Origin: Aquimarina sp040786285
GTDB taxonomy: Bacteria > Bacteroidota > Bacteroidia > Flavobacteriales > Flavobacteriaceae
DNA length: 64,000 nt
Direction: 5' to 3'
Assembly: GCF_040786285.1 (NCBI RefSeq)
Contig: NZ_JBFMKQ010000001.1
Coordinates: 248,001 to 312,000 of the forward strand
Shown: in pieces, positions 36,008 through 45,416 of the stretch
Layout of the letters: each line of letters opens with the position of its first letter
Position numbering within the stretch: the first letter of the stretch is position 1
Notes under the pieces: model-generated
What the model was told of the DNA's origin: nothing
Database searches by the model: none
What the model saw: the letters and a program-made list of their open reading frames with translations, nothing else
Program-made: the position numbers and the translations under genes

Positions 36008-36910
36008 TTATTTATTGGTTTTTTCTAATAAAGTATTTAGTTTTTCTTCTAGGATTCTAATTCTTGAATCTTGTTTCTCCAAAGATTCTACTTTAAGATG
36101 TATTGATTTAATTTTGTTCTCCTGCTCTATTGTATATAAGGTTAACTCTTCAATTTTTTCTAGCAGTTTCATATTCATCAAACCTAGTTCTATACCATTA
36201 GTTTCCATTTCTTTAGCCGATGGAATGTTTGGCAAATGACCTTGTTCTATAATATATTGTTGTATTTGCTCTATGGTGGGTAGATCATAGTCTTTAGTGA
36301 ATACATAATCTGGTGCAGGAACATTTAAATCTATTCGTACTTCTTCGGCATGTATTTTTCCTTTTACAGTTAATCTGGAATCTGGTATTGTTGTACCTAT
36401 ACCTACATTTCCTAAATTATCAATGATAAATTTATAACCACTACCCGGAGTATTATTATGAGGAACTTTAAAACCTAAAAACCCTTTATTATTTCTATAA
36501 AATGTTGAAATATCTGCGTGAAACGTGGATCCAGAAGAATTCTTTACTCTAAATCTCATTGAAGCCTCTTTTCCCGGAGTGTCATTTTCTATTCGTAACC
36601 CATTATAATTATCGCCATTAATTGTTAAAATACCATTAGATGTATTGGTGGTTCCAATACCAACATTACCATCTACAATTAATTTAGACCCCATAATTCT
36701 TGTGCCTTCTGCAAAGTCTCCTCCATAGTTAATATGTAGCTTGGTAGCACCGCTAACTAAAGCACGTTTCCAGATAAGATCTCCAGAAATATATCTGCGC
36801 ATATTAAGATCACCATAATCATTATTTAAACGAAATGCATTATTAGACATCTGTCCAAAAACAACAATACTGTGTATTAAAAAACAGAAAAGAAAGAGTG
36901 TTTTTTTCAT
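36008..36910 (-). CDS. fibre-like surface protein with GIGT repeats (300 aa)
   Basis: This paralogue of the adjacent 415-aa protein is separated from it by one base. It has a signal peptide (MKKTLFLFCFLIHSIVVFGQ), a GIGTTNTS and GIGTTIPDSRLTVKG pair, and the same C-terminal module (QGHLPNIPSAKEMETNG, GLMNMKLLEKIEELTLYTIEQ) followed by a coiled coil with a different end. The divergent middle suggests a duplicated gene with a swapped central segment. It is the first gene of the surface locus. A role in adhesion or in capping an RHS structure is unproven. Confidence 0.72.
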   Translation of the reverse strand: MKKTLFLFCFLIHSIVVFGQMSNNAFRLNNDYGDLNMRRYISGDLIWKRALVSGATKLHINYGGDFAEGTRIMGSKLIVDGNVGIGTTNTSNGILTINGDNYNGLRIENDTPGKEASMRFRVKNSSGSTFHADISTFYRNNKGFLGFKVPHNNTPGSGYKFIIDNLGNVGIGTTIPDSRLTVKGKIHAEEVRIDLNVPAPDYVFTKDYDLPTIEQIQQYIIEQGHLPNIPSAKEMETNGIELGLMNMKLLEKIEELTLYTIEQENKIKSIHLKVESLEKQDSRIRILEEKLNTLLEKTNK

Positions 36911-37039
36911 TTTTAAATGTTGATCATTTTAGATTAAACTTCTTTTGAAATCTTAAAAAGAATAAAAAAAGTGATTAAAAATTTTACTCAACCATTTAAA
37001 TATGCAGGAAAGTTTTTTCGATTAGGGATAGCAATTATA

Positions 37040-37096
37040 GCTTCAAAAAAGAAAATTAAAGTTCTGTATCTGTAGAAAGTTGAAGATCCAGAACTT
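37040..37096 (-). terminator. candidate terminator after the AraC-type gene
   Basis: On the minus strand AAGTTCTG (37089-37096) pairs with CAGAACTT (37059-37066) around a 22-nt loop and is followed by TAATTTTCTTTTTT. It overlaps the stop codon of the AraC-type gene. The loop is long, so strength is uncertain. Confidence 0.45.
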
Positions 37097-38201
37097 ATTT
37101 TTTTGATTTTTTAAATTGATTCGGAGTTTGCCCGCTAAATTTTTTAAAAGTGCTATAAAAATTGGATTTAGATTTAAACCCACATTCTAAGCCAATCGAT
37201 TCTATAGTGTAGTTATCATAACGCACATCGGTTAGCATTTTTTTTGAAGCCTCAACACGTAACTCGTTGATATGATCGTTAAAACTTTTTTGTGTATTTG
37301 CATTCATCAATTGAGAAAGATACCCATTACTAATTTCGAATTGATCTGCAATCGTATTAAGATTAATATCTACCGATAAATACTTTTTTTCGGTTATGAT
37401 ATACTCGTTGATTCTTGTAAAAGTATCATACCCCATCTTTTTAGAAGATTGTGTATTCTGTAGTCTTTTAAGTTTTTCAGAGGAAGATGATCGATTGATT
37501 CCTACATACCCCACCCAATAAATCCATAACGAAAGGGAAATAAAAAACGGGTAGGCGTAATACGATTGTTTCATATCTAAAACAATACCTAATACTGCAG
37601 ATAATGTTCCTAAAGAAACAATACTAACTCCAATATGAATTAGATTTTTTAACCATGTAGTTTCTCCTTTTACTTTTTCTATGGCTCCAAAATGTTTTTT
37701 TTCATAAGAAGTAATCATTCGATACATAAAAAAAATCACTCCCGGAATGTGTATAAAAGAAAGCATATTGGTATACAAAAACAATCCGCGCTCATAGTAA
37801 TTAGAGATGTGATATCCTTGATTAAAATATAAATGATATAGTAACTGAATACCATGAACCACTGCAACAATAAAAAAAGGAGCAATTAAATAAAATAGTT
37901 TCTTCTTATCTACAGATTTGGTGTTTAAAAAATAATAAGCGAAAAGATAAAACATGGGTGCCACAAGCCATTGCCATGGAATATATGCTTTCTTTATAAT
38001 TGATGCTTCGGTAAAATAGCCCACATCAATCAACATGTGTTGAATATTGCTTATTGATAAAAAAAGAACTGTTAACCCTAGAAAAAAACCACTTTTGGAT
38101 CGATACTTTTTAACAAAGAAAACGATCAAACTAAAAATTACTCCTTGTATAGAGCCAAATAAAATTAGTAATTGAAAAAAATTGAAATGAATAGTTTCCA
38201 A
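37095..38201 (-). CDS. AraC-family regulator with multi-pass membrane N-terminus
   Basis: This 368-aa protein has about seven hydrophobic segments in residues 8-230 and a C-terminal AraC/XylS DNA-binding domain (about 265-368). The HTH patterns are NTIADQFEISNGYLSQLMN and IGLECGFKSKSNFYSTFKKFSGQTPNQFKK. This arrangement, with a membrane sensor fused to an AraC output, is frequent in Bacteroidetes. It probably senses an extracellular or membrane signal. It lies upstream of the fibre/RHS locus, about 180 nt from the first gene, so it may regulate that locus, although that is inference. The sensor ligand is unknown. Confidence 0.88.
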   Translation of the reverse strand: METIHFNFFQLLILFGSIQGVIFSLIVFFVKKYRSKSGFFLGLTVLFLSISNIQHMLIDVGYFTEASIIKKAYIPWQWLVAPMFYLFAYYFLNTKSVDKKKLFYLIAPFFIVAVVHGIQLLYHLYFNQGYHISNYYERGLFLYTNMLSFIHIPGVIFFMYRMITSYEKKHFGAIEKVKGETTWLKNLIHIGVSIVSLGTLSAVLGIVLDMKQSYYAYPFFISLSLWIYWVGYVGINRSSSSEKLKRLQNTQSSKKMGYDTFTRINEYIITEKKYLSVDINLNTIADQFEISNGYLSQLMNANTQKSFNDHINELRVEASKKMLTDVRYDNYTIESIGLECGFKSKSNFYSTFKKFSGQTPNQFKKSKK

Positions 38202-38477
38202 TAGGTATGGCGGTTAGGTTATTATTAGTTGGATTAGTGTTTATATTTTTGTTTTGCTTACACAAATACGAATAATTTTCAAAAATATACTTTTTTTAAA
38301 TATTATTGCTCTTTTTTATATATCCTCATTACACCAATACAATATAAGAACATATGACAGATCTTCTTTGTACAGTCAACAATAGCATAGGTGAAATTAA
38401 GTAAATGATTTTGTAATTATTAATTTTCTTATTACGCTTTCAAAAACCAAGCTTTTCTTTAAATTTGCTCCTTCATT

Positions 38478-38598
38478 GCGATAGGGATAACAGTGACATC
38501 CTTTTTTTATTGTACCCTGAGGTATCACACTGAGCTTGTCGAAGTGTTCTCGAAGAGTACAATAAAAAAAGATATAACGAATAGCCCGGCAATCGCCC
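38478..38598. repeat. bipartite REP-like element upstream of serS
   Basis: The element starts GCGATAGGGATAACAGTGAC and ends AATCGCCC, with an inner block GATATAACGAATAGCCCGG. These match the inverse of the element at 22435-22565. The inner part differs: a perfect 14-bp inverted repeat of 7 T then ATTGTAC (38502-38515), opposite GTACAATA then 6 A (38557-38570), encloses a REP-like module with core AGCTTGTCGAAGTG. It ends 12 nt before the serS start. The rest of the 409-nt gap from 38202 holds no gene I can support; it is AT-rich. Confidence 0.65.
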
Positions 38599-38610
38599 AA
38601 AAAAAACATC

Positions 38611-39882
38611 ATGTTAGTAGTACAGCAAATCATTGCAAATAAAGAGGAATATATAAAAGCATTGGCAAAACGTAATTTTGATGCTGCGCCAGTTTTGGAC
38701 AAAGTGATTGCATTAGACGAAGGTCGTAGAGCAACCCAGGCAAAACTTGATAATACCCTAGCAGATTCTAACAAATTCTCAAAAGAAATTGGGATGTTGT
38801 TCAAAAATGGAGAACAGCAAAAAGCAAATTTGTTAAAAGAGAAGACGGCACAATTAAAAGAAGCTTCGAAAGAATTATCAACCCAATTGACTGAAATTCA
38901 GGAAGAGCTTATAGAACTTTTATATACCATCCCAAATATCCCGCATGATTCTGTACCCGATGGACAAAGTGAAGAGGATAATGAAGAAGTTTTTAAAGAA
39001 GGTGAGATCCCAAAATTAGAGGATGGTGCACTCCCACATTGGGAACTTGCCAAAAAATATGACATCATAGACTTTGAACTGGGTGTAAAAATAACCGGAG
39101 CCGGTTTTCCTGTATATAAAGGTAAAGGAGCGAGATTACAACGGGCTTTAATTAGTTATTTTCTAGATAAAAATGCCGAAGCCGGATATAAAGAGTATCA
39201 AGTTCCTCATTTAGTAAATGAAGCCTCGGGGTATGGCACCGGGCAATTACCCGATAAAGAAGGACAAATGTATCATGTTACGGGAGATGACTTATATCTT
39301 ATCCCTACGGCAGAAGTCCCTGTAACAAATATGTTTAGAGATGAGTTAGTTACCGAAAATGAATTGCCTATTTGCTGTACCGGTTATACTCCCTGTTTTA
39401 GAAGAGAAGCAGGTTCTTATGGGGCTCATGTTCGTGGATTAAATCGTTTACATCAGTTTGACAAGGTAGAAATCGTGCGTATCGAAAAACCAGAAAACTC
39501 ATATCAAGCCCTTGATGGGATGGTAGAACATGTTAAAGACATTCTTAGAGAATTAAAATTACCCTATCGTATTTTACGCCTTTGCGGAGGTGATATAGGG
39601 TTTACTTCTGCTCTTACTTTTGATTTTGAAGTGTTCTCTACCGCTCAGGATCGTTGGTTAGAAATAAGTTCTGTGTCAAATTTTGAATCCTTTCAGGCCA
39701 ATCGCTTAAAATTACGTTTTAAAGACACCAATGGTAAAAATCAACTTGCGCACACCCTTAACGGAAGTTCATTAGCATTACCAAGAGTGCTTGCTGGTAT
39801 TTTAGAAAATTACCAAACTCCAAAAGGTATCAAAATCCCAGAAGTTTTAGTGCCTTATTGCGGATTCGAGTATATAGATTAG
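38611..39882 (+). CDS. serS: seryl-tRNA synthetase
   Basis: This 423-aa class II synthetase charges tRNA-Ser with serine. The long N-terminal coiled coil (about 1-105) is present. The class II core has motif 2 FRREAGSYGAHVRGLNRLHQ (about 272-291) and motif 3 LNGSSLALPRVLAGILENYQ (about 389-408). The full length and intact motifs indicate a functional gene. The REP-like element lies directly upstream. Confidence 0.97.
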   Translation: MLVVQQIIANKEEYIKALAKRNFDAAPVLDKVIALDEGRRATQAKLDNTLADSNKFSKEIGMLFKNGEQQKANLLKEKTAQLKEASKELSTQLTEIQEELIELLYTIPNIPHDSVPDGQSEEDNEEVFKEGEIPKLEDGALPHWELAKKYDIIDFELGVKITGAGFPVYKGKGARLQRALISYFLDKNAEAGYKEYQVPHLVNEASGYGTGQLPDKEGQMYHVTGDDLYLIPTAEVPVTNMFRDELVTENELPICCTGYTPCFRREAGSYGAHVRGLNRLHQFDKVEIVRIEKPENSYQALDGMVEHVKDILRELKLPYRILRLCGGDIGFTSALTFDFEVFSTAQDRWLEISSVSNFESFQANRLKLRFKDTNGKNQLAHTLNGSSLALPRVLAGILENYQTPKGIKIPEVLVPYCGFEYID

Positions 39883-39994
39883 ATGAGTTTGCAGGTTTAA
39901 GTAAGCAATTTGCAGAGTGAATAATTATCAAAACTGCTTACTGCAAACTAATTACTGCTTACTATTCTTTATCTTTACAAAAAAACTTGCAAAA

Positions 39995-41782
39995 ATGCGC
40001 TTTGCCTTTTTATATATAAGCCTGTTTCTAACACTCTCTGCATTCTCTCAATCAGAGCAGTTGGCAAAAAATTATATGCAACAGGGGCAGTATGAAAAAG
40101 CACTTTCTATCTACCAAAAACTCTATAACAAAAACCCTAACCGAAATAGTTATTTATTAGGATTAGTAGAATCTTTTCAACAACTAGAGCAATTTAACGA
40201 GGCAGAAAAAATCCTACTAAGAAGGGTAGAAAAAAAAACTAATAATGCTCAGATTTTAGTAGAGCTTGGCCATCATTATGACCTACAAGAAAAACCTGAG
40301 CAAGCTCGTATATATTATAATAAAGCTATAGAAACCTATACCAATAGTGATGTAAACCATGCCTATTCTCTTGCCCAGACTTTCGAAAAATATAGTTTAT
40401 TAGATGAAGCTGCTTTAATCTATGAAAAAGGGATGGAAGATAATCCCAGGGCTAACTTTAATGTTCAACTGGCCAAAATTTACGGCGAGCAAGGTAAGCT
40501 AGAAAAAATGTTCGACAGCTATTTGTCTTTATTACAATTACAATCTAATTACATCAATATTGTACAACGAAACTTTAGTGATTATATATCAGATAACCCT
40601 TCTAACGAGGCCAATATTATTTTCAGGAAACTTTTGATTAAAAGGCTTCAGCAAAATCCCGATATTTTATATAACGAAATGCTAAGTTGGCTGTTTGTGC
40701 AGCAAAAAGAGTTTAAAAAAGCATTTGTACAAGAAAAAGCAATTTATAAACGTAAAGATGAAAGTCCGCAGGGTATTATAGACTTAGCCAGAATTGCTAT
40801 CTCTGAGAAAGACATTAAATCTGCTACAGAAATCCTTAATTATATTCTCGAAACTCCGGTATCAAAAGACATGAAACTTACAGCGCATAAGATTATTCTT
40901 AAGGCTAAGGTAGACAGTGCAAATAAAAAAGAATATAAAACCATCGTTGAGCAGTATAATACCGTATTTGCAGAATACGGTAAATCCAGAGAGACCATAG
41001 GGTTGCAAATTGATTATGCTCATTTTCTAGCTTTTAATCTAGATAAAAAACAAGAAGCTATCGCTTTTTTAAAAGACATAATTAAAAGAGAACGCTTATC
41101 CAGGTTTCAGTCTTCTAGAATTAAAATGAAAATTGCCGACATTCTGGTTTTAGATCAAAAATTTAATCAAGCTTTGATTTATTATACCCAGGTCCAGAAT
41201 GCATTAAAGAATAATTTTTTAGCTCAGGATGCTCGATTCAAAGTTGCAAAAACCAGCTATTATAAAGGTGATTTTAAATGGGCACAAACACAACTTGATG
41301 TACTAAAATCTTCTACGTCACAACTCATCGCTAATGATGCCATGGAGTTAAGCTTAATAATTAGTGATAATTCTCAGGAAGACTCTACGCAAACAGCCCT
41401 TAAAATTTATGCTAAAGCCGATCTTCTTGCTTTTCAGAATAAAAATGAAGAAGCTATAGGGATGTATGAAAAAATCCTAACCCAACATAAAGGAGAAAAA
41501 ATAGAAGATGAAGCCTTCCTTCGTCAGGCTAAGCTATTCGAGATAGAAAAACAATTCGAAAAAGCAAAAGTTAATTATCTAAAAATTATTGAGTTTTATA
41601 GCGACGATATTTTGATAGATGATGCCTATTATTGGTTAGCAGAGCTATATGTGAATGAATTAGGAGAACCCGAAAAAGCCAAAGAATTATACGAAAAGAT
41701 AATTTTTAATCATGCCGATAGTATTTACTTTGTAAATGCCCGAAAAAAATACCGTGCCCTACGTGGAGACGCTATAAATTAA
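39995..41782 (+). CDS. secreted TPR-repeat protein
   Basis: This 595-aa protein starts at the ATG at 39995-39997, which gives a clean signal peptide (MRFAFLYISLFLTLSAFSQS). A longer frame from 39917 has a poor N-terminus. Multiple TPR-like repeats follow, including YMQQGQYEKALSIYQKLY near the N-terminus and ALKIYAKADLLAFQNKNEEA near residue 445. Such proteins usually serve as periplasmic scaffolds for protein assembly. No partner is evident nearby. It follows serS after a 112-nt gap. Confidence 0.8.
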   Translation: MRFAFLYISLFLTLSAFSQSEQLAKNYMQQGQYEKALSIYQKLYNKNPNRNSYLLGLVESFQQLEQFNEAEKILLRRVEKKTNNAQILVELGHHYDLQEKPEQARIYYNKAIETYTNSDVNHAYSLAQTFEKYSLLDEAALIYEKGMEDNPRANFNVQLAKIYGEQGKLEKMFDSYLSLLQLQSNYINIVQRNFSDYISDNPSNEANIIFRKLLIKRLQQNPDILYNEMLSWLFVQQKEFKKAFVQEKAIYKRKDESPQGIIDLARIAISEKDIKSATEILNYILETPVSKDMKLTAHKIILKAKVDSANKKEYKTIVEQYNTVFAEYGKSRETIGLQIDYAHFLAFNLDKKQEAIAFLKDIIKRERLSRFQSSRIKMKIADILVLDQKFNQALIYYTQVQNALKNNFLAQDARFKVAKTSYYKGDFKWAQTQLDVLKSSTSQLIANDAMELSLIISDNSQEDSTQTALKIYAKADLLAFQNKNEEAIGMYEKILTQHKGEKIEDEAFLRQAKLFEIEKQFEKAKVNYLKIIEFYSDDILIDDAYYWLAELYVNELGEPEKAKELYEKIIFNHADSIYFVNARKKYRALRGDAIN

Positions 41783-41870
41783 ATTTAAAAGACAATAACT
41801 ACTTAAGCCATCTGGCACATTTTACTTTGCTTCTTTGTAACTTTGCTCCTTTGAAACTTAACACTTATAA

Positions 41871-42179
41871 ATGTACATATACAACGTTACCATAAATATA
41901 GAAGAGACCATTCATGACAAATGGTTGGATTGGATGAAAAATGAGCATATTCCCGACATGCTCTCTACAGGTAAATTCAGTAAGGCTTTAATGACCAAAG
42001 TACTTGTTGAAGAAGAAATGGGTGGGATCACCTACTCTGTACAATATACCACGGATAGTAAAGAAACCTTGCAAAAATATTATACAGAAGATGCCGATCG
42101 CCTTCGTAATGAAGCCAATCGTTTTGCGGGTAAGTTTGTTGCCTTTAGAACCGAATTAGAAATTGTGAGTGAGCACTAA
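41871..42179 (+). CDS. DUF4286 family protein
   Basis: This 102-aa protein has the family pattern MYIYNVTINIEETIHDKWLD, then EHIPDMLSTGKFSKA and SVQYTTDSKETLQKYY. DUF4286 proteins are small ferredoxin-like-fold proteins common in Bacteroidetes and often placed next to rsmA; the function is not established. Its stop shares one base with the ATG of the next gene, so translation is coupled. Confidence 0.85.
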   Translation: MYIYNVTINIEETIHDKWLDWMKNEHIPDMLSTGKFSKALMTKVLVEEEMGGITYSVQYTTDSKETLQKYYTEDADRLRNEANRFAGKFVAFRTELEIVSEH

Positions 42180-42577
42180 TGAAAACTTTTAAGCCAACAT
42201 CACTCTATATCATTAAGATTTTAGGTCTCATAATAGGTACATCAATCTCAATTTTTGGAATTACTTTTTTTATTGGTATTTCGATAATGGCTTCTTTATT
42301 AATTCTATTAATTGTTTTGATTTTTATCTATACAATATTAAAATCTAATAAACCTGCCATTCAATTAAGTAATACTAACATAAATATAAATGAAGTCAAT
42401 ATCGAATACGACCAAATAGAAAGTTTTCATTCTTCAAAAGGAGCTTCAGAACCTTATATTATTTCCAAAAGTGGAGAAAAGATTGATCTAGAACTCTCAT
42501 GGTTTAAGAAAAAAGATCAGGCCGAAATCGAAAGTATGATTTTGGAAAAAATCAAATCATTAAATAAAGAAGTTTAG
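42179..42577 (+). CDS. small membrane protein of unknown function
   Basis: This 132-aa protein has two hydrophobic segments in the first half (about 10-30 and 33-52), and then a soluble domain with VNIEYDQIESFHSSKG (about 74-89) and KKKDQAEIESMILEKIKSL. The layout resembles PH-like or DUF membrane proteins, but I do not recognise a family. It is translationally coupled to DUF4286 and ends directly before the rsmA start (no gap), indicating one operon. Confidence 0.62.
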   Translation: MKTFKPTSLYIIKILGLIIGTSISIFGITFFIGISIMASLLILLIVLIFIYTILKSNKPAIQLSNTNININEVNIEYDQIESFHSSKGASEPYIISKSGEKIDLELSWFKKKDQAEIESMILEKIKSLNKEV

Positions 42578-43453
42578 ATGTCTTCCAAGCACAAAAAAAA
42601 TAAAAAATACAATACGAATCACAACGATTCGCTTGAAAAAACTGCCGTTAGAGCCAAAAAACATCTGGGACAACATTTTTTAAAAGATGAAAATGTTGCC
42701 AAAAAGATAGGAGATACCCTTACGCTCAATGGATATAAAAACGTGATCGAAATTGGCCCAGGAATGGGAGTGCTTACCAAATACATTCTTCAAAAAGAGC
42801 TTGATGTCGTGGCTATGGATCTGGATAGCGAGTCGATTGAATATCTAAATACCAGTTTTCAATTAGAACATAATGACACCATTAGAGATAATGCATCATT
42901 TACAGTTTTGGAGGCCGATTTTCTAAAATTTAATCTTAGTACACTCTTTCCCGAAGAGCAATTCGCCATCACGGGCAACTTTCCATATAACATTTCAACA
43001 CAAATCGTTTTTAAAACCTTAGAAAACCGAGATCGTATTCCAGAGTTTACAGGGATGTTCCAAAAAGAAGTGGCACAGCGTATTTGCGAAAAAGAAGGAA
43101 GCAAAGCCTACGGAATTCTTTCGGTGCTAACACAAGCTTTTTATGATGCCGAGTACTTGTTTACGGTACCTCCAAGTGTTTTTAACCCTCCTCCCAAAGT
43201 AGATAGTGGTGTGCTGCGATTAATTCGAAAAAAAGAGGATACCCTACCTTGTGACGAAAAATTATTCTTCAGAGTGGTAAAAACGGCCTTTGGCCAACGT
43301 CGTAAAACACTAAGAAACAGTCTTAAAACTTTCCAGCTCACCGATGAAATAAAAGAATTAGAAATCTTTACCAAGCGACCCGAGCAATTAAATGTGGATC
43401 AATTTATAGAATTGACTTTATTACTAGAAAAATTAATAGCTTCAGGTATTTAA
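42578..43453 (+). CDS. rsmA: 16S rRNA (adenine-N6,N6)-dimethyltransferase RsmA/KsgA
   Basis: This 291-aa enzyme dimethylates two adjacent adenosines in helix 45 of 16S rRNA in late 30S assembly. The SAM-binding motif VIEIGPGMGVLT (56-67), the catalytic NFPYNIS (134-140) and the C-terminal QRRKTLRNSL are intact. The N-terminus carries a Lys/Asn-rich extension (1-22) before the conserved KKHLGQHFLKD. It lies in an operon with DUF4286 and the membrane gene. Confidence 0.97.
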   Translation: MSSKHKKNKKYNTNHNDSLEKTAVRAKKHLGQHFLKDENVAKKIGDTLTLNGYKNVIEIGPGMGVLTKYILQKELDVVAMDLDSESIEYLNTSFQLEHNDTIRDNASFTVLEADFLKFNLSTLFPEEQFAITGNFPYNISTQIVFKTLENRDRIPEFTGMFQKEVAQRICEKEGSKAYGILSVLTQAFYDAEYLFTVPPSVFNPPPKVDSGVLRLIRKKEDTLPCDEKLFFRVVKTAFGQRRKTLRNSLKTFQLTDEIKELEIFTKRPEQLNVDQFIELTLLLEKLIASGI

Positions 43454-43485
43454 TATAAGCATAAAGCTCAATTAAATTGTTTGGT

Positions 43486-43493
43486 TATCTTTG
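43486..43493 (+). promoter_or_regulatory. candidate -7 box upstream of mgtE
   Basis: TATCTTTG fits TAnnTTTG exactly and is 37 nt upstream of the mgtE ATG. A -33 box is not clear. Confidence 0.45.
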
Positions 43494-43530
43494 TGAGCGT
43501 TTGCACAAAGGACCACTAAATTATTAGCAT

Positions 43531-44880
43531 ATGCAATTTCAGATTTCCGCAGAGCTTATGGAGCAAATAAAGCACCTCATCGAGATCGAAGGGGATGATC
43601 AATTGCACGATATGCTTAGTGAAATACATTTTGCTGATTTTGCAGAGATCCTTAGCGAACTTAGCCTTTCGAAAGCGACCTACCTGGTTAAATTATTAGA
43701 TAGCGAGAAAACTTCTGAAGCCTTAATGGAGTTAGAAGAGGATTTTCGTGAACGTATTCTCGAGAATCTCTCTGTAAAAGAGATTGCAGAAGAGTTAGAG
43801 GAAATGGATACCGATGATGCGGCCGATGTCGTTGCAGAACTTCCCGATGAGATTGTAGAAGAGGTAATTGCCAAAATAGAAGATGAAAAGCATGCTGAGG
43901 ATATTAAAGAACTTCTTGCATATGATGAGGATACCGCCGGTGGACTTATGGCTAAAGAATTGGTAAAGGTAAAAGAAACCTGGACAGTAGCAGGATGCGT
44001 TCGTGAAATGCGCCGACAGGCCGAAAATGTAACTCGTGTACATTCTATTTATGTAACAGACAAAGAAGGAAAACTAAAGGGAAGATTATCCCTTAAAGAT
44101 TTACTCACCGCATCTGCAAAAACAAGTATCTCCGAAGTGTATATTCCAAAAGTAGACTATGTTTCAGTGGATACCGAAGGCGAAGAAGTAGCTCGTGTTA
44201 TGCAAAAATATGACCTCGAAGCGATTCCTGTAGTGGATCATGAAGGGGTGTTGGTTGGGCGTGTTACCATTGATGATATGGTAGATTTTATTAAAGAAGA
44301 AGCCGAAAAGGATTATCAAATGGCAGCCGGTATTTCGCAAGACGTAGAAGCAGATGATAGTGTTTGGGAGCTTACCAGGGCACGTTTACCATGGCTTATT
44401 CTAGGTCTATTCGGAGGCTTAGGAAGTGTATTTATTATGGAAGGCTTTGAAGAGGCACTTTCTAAATACAAAGAACTATTCTTTTTCACTCCACTTATTG
44501 CTGCAATGGCAGGAAATGTAGGGGTTCAATCTTCGGCAATTATTGTTCAGGGATTAGCTAATGATAACGTAAAAGGAAGTCTTTTTAACCGACTGCTTAA
44601 AGAAATTGGCTTAAGTCTTATTAGTGGAGTAACCCTGGGAATTCTTGTAATTCTGTTCGGTTTTGTAGACGGGATGGATCTATTATTTAGCTTTACTATC
44701 GCCATATCGCTGTTATGTGTAATTATCGTAGCTGCTTTGATCGGCACCTTTGTTCCTATTATTTTAGATAAACAGGGTATTGATCCAGCCATTGCCACAG
44801 GCCCCTTTATTACTACGAGTAACGATATCTTTGGTATCTTTTTATTCTTTTATCTAGCTAAGGTTATTTTAGGGTTTTAG
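43531..44880 (+). CDS. mgtE: magnesium transporter MgtE
   Basis: This 449-aa protein has the MgtE layout: an acidic N-terminal domain (about 1-130) with DELPDEIVEE-like repeats, two CBS domains (about 131-255), and five TM segments (about 285-449). The selectivity region FTPLIAAMAGNVGVQSSAII (about 323-342) is preserved. It forms a dimeric Mg2+ channel gated by cytoplasmic Mg2+. A perfect 10-bp inverted repeat follows at 44913-44943. Confidence 0.95.
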   Translation: MQFQISAELMEQIKHLIEIEGDDQLHDMLSEIHFADFAEILSELSLSKATYLVKLLDSEKTSEALMELEEDFRERILENLSVKEIAEELEEMDTDDAADVVAELPDEIVEEVIAKIEDEKHAEDIKELLAYDEDTAGGLMAKELVKVKETWTVAGCVREMRRQAENVTRVHSIYVTDKEGKLKGRLSLKDLLTASAKTSISEVYIPKVDYVSVDTEGEEVARVMQKYDLEAIPVVDHEGVLVGRVTIDDMVDFIKEEAEKDYQMAAGISQDVEADDSVWELTRARLPWLILGLFGGLGSVFIMEGFEEALSKYKELFFFTPLIAAMAGNVGVQSSAIIVQGLANDNVKGSLFNRLLKEIGLSLISGVTLGILVILFGFVDGMDLLFSFTIAISLLCVIIVAALIGTFVPIILDKQGIDPAIATGPFITTSNDIFGIFLFFYLAKVILGF

Positions 44881-44912
44881 GCAGGCTGCAAGCACCGTGC
44901 TTTTCACTATAG

Positions 44913-44943
44913 TTTTACAAACCACTTATCAAAGTTTGTAAAA
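44913..44943. repeat. perfect hairpin after mgtE
   Basis: TTTTACAAAC (44913-44922) is perfectly inverted as GTTTGTAAAA (44934-44943), with an 11-nt loop. No T tract follows on either strand, so it is not a standard terminator. The flanks GGCAGGCTGCAAG and GCCGTTACAATCACTGCC have an inverted look similar in style to the bipartite elements elsewhere, but the match is too weak to call. Confidence 0.45.
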
Positions 44944-45009
44944 GCTGCCGTTACAATCACTGCCTGAGATCAAAATTATTGTATTTTTAATCGATCAACT
45001 CTTCAACAC

Positions 45010-45405
45010 ATGAAATCCAAAGTCTTCGAATATCATTTTACTGTTCCTAAATCTGCTATCGATGACATGGATCATGTAAACAACGTAGTATATCTGCAAT
45101 GGGTGCAGGATGTTGCCAAGAAACATTGGGAATCCAAAACCGATGACACCATTAGAAACACCTTTGTATGGGTAGTACTCAATCATTATATTGAATATCA
45201 TCAACCGGCTTTCGAAAATGATAATCTTACCATACAAACCTGGATTGATCATCATCGTGGTGTAAAAAGTGAGCGACATACCAAAATCATCAATACAGAT
45301 ACCCAAAAAGTGTTAGTTTCTGCAAAAACCATGTGGTGTCTACTCTCTAAAGAAACGTTAAGACCTGCCAGAATTACAGACAAAATAAGTACCTTGTTTC
45401 TTTAA
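45010..45405 (+). CDS. acyl-CoA thioesterase (4HBT family)
   Basis: This 131-aa hotdog-fold protein has the DHVNNVVYLQW motif (about 20-30), where the Asp is typical of YbgC/4HBT thioesterases. A second region is WIDHHRGVKSERHTKI. It probably hydrolyses short-chain or aromatic acyl-CoA; the substrate is unknown. It is followed by the cupin gene 11 nt later. Confidence 0.87.
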   Translation: MKSKVFEYHFTVPKSAIDDMDHVNNVVYLQWVQDVAKKHWESKTDDTIRNTFVWVVLNHYIEYHQPAFENDNLTIQTWIDHHRGVKSERHTKIINTDTQKVLVSAKTMWCLLSKETLRPARITDKISTLFL

Positions 45406-45416
45406 AAACAACGTTT

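Noticed and set aside
38397..38804. Minus-strand 135-aa frame overlapping the serS start
   Set aside because: It overlaps the serS coding region antisense and crosses the repeat element; codon use and sequence look random, so it is a shadow.
44913..44943. Terminator of mgtE
   Set aside because: The stem is perfect, but no T tract follows on either strand; kept only as a hairpin feature.
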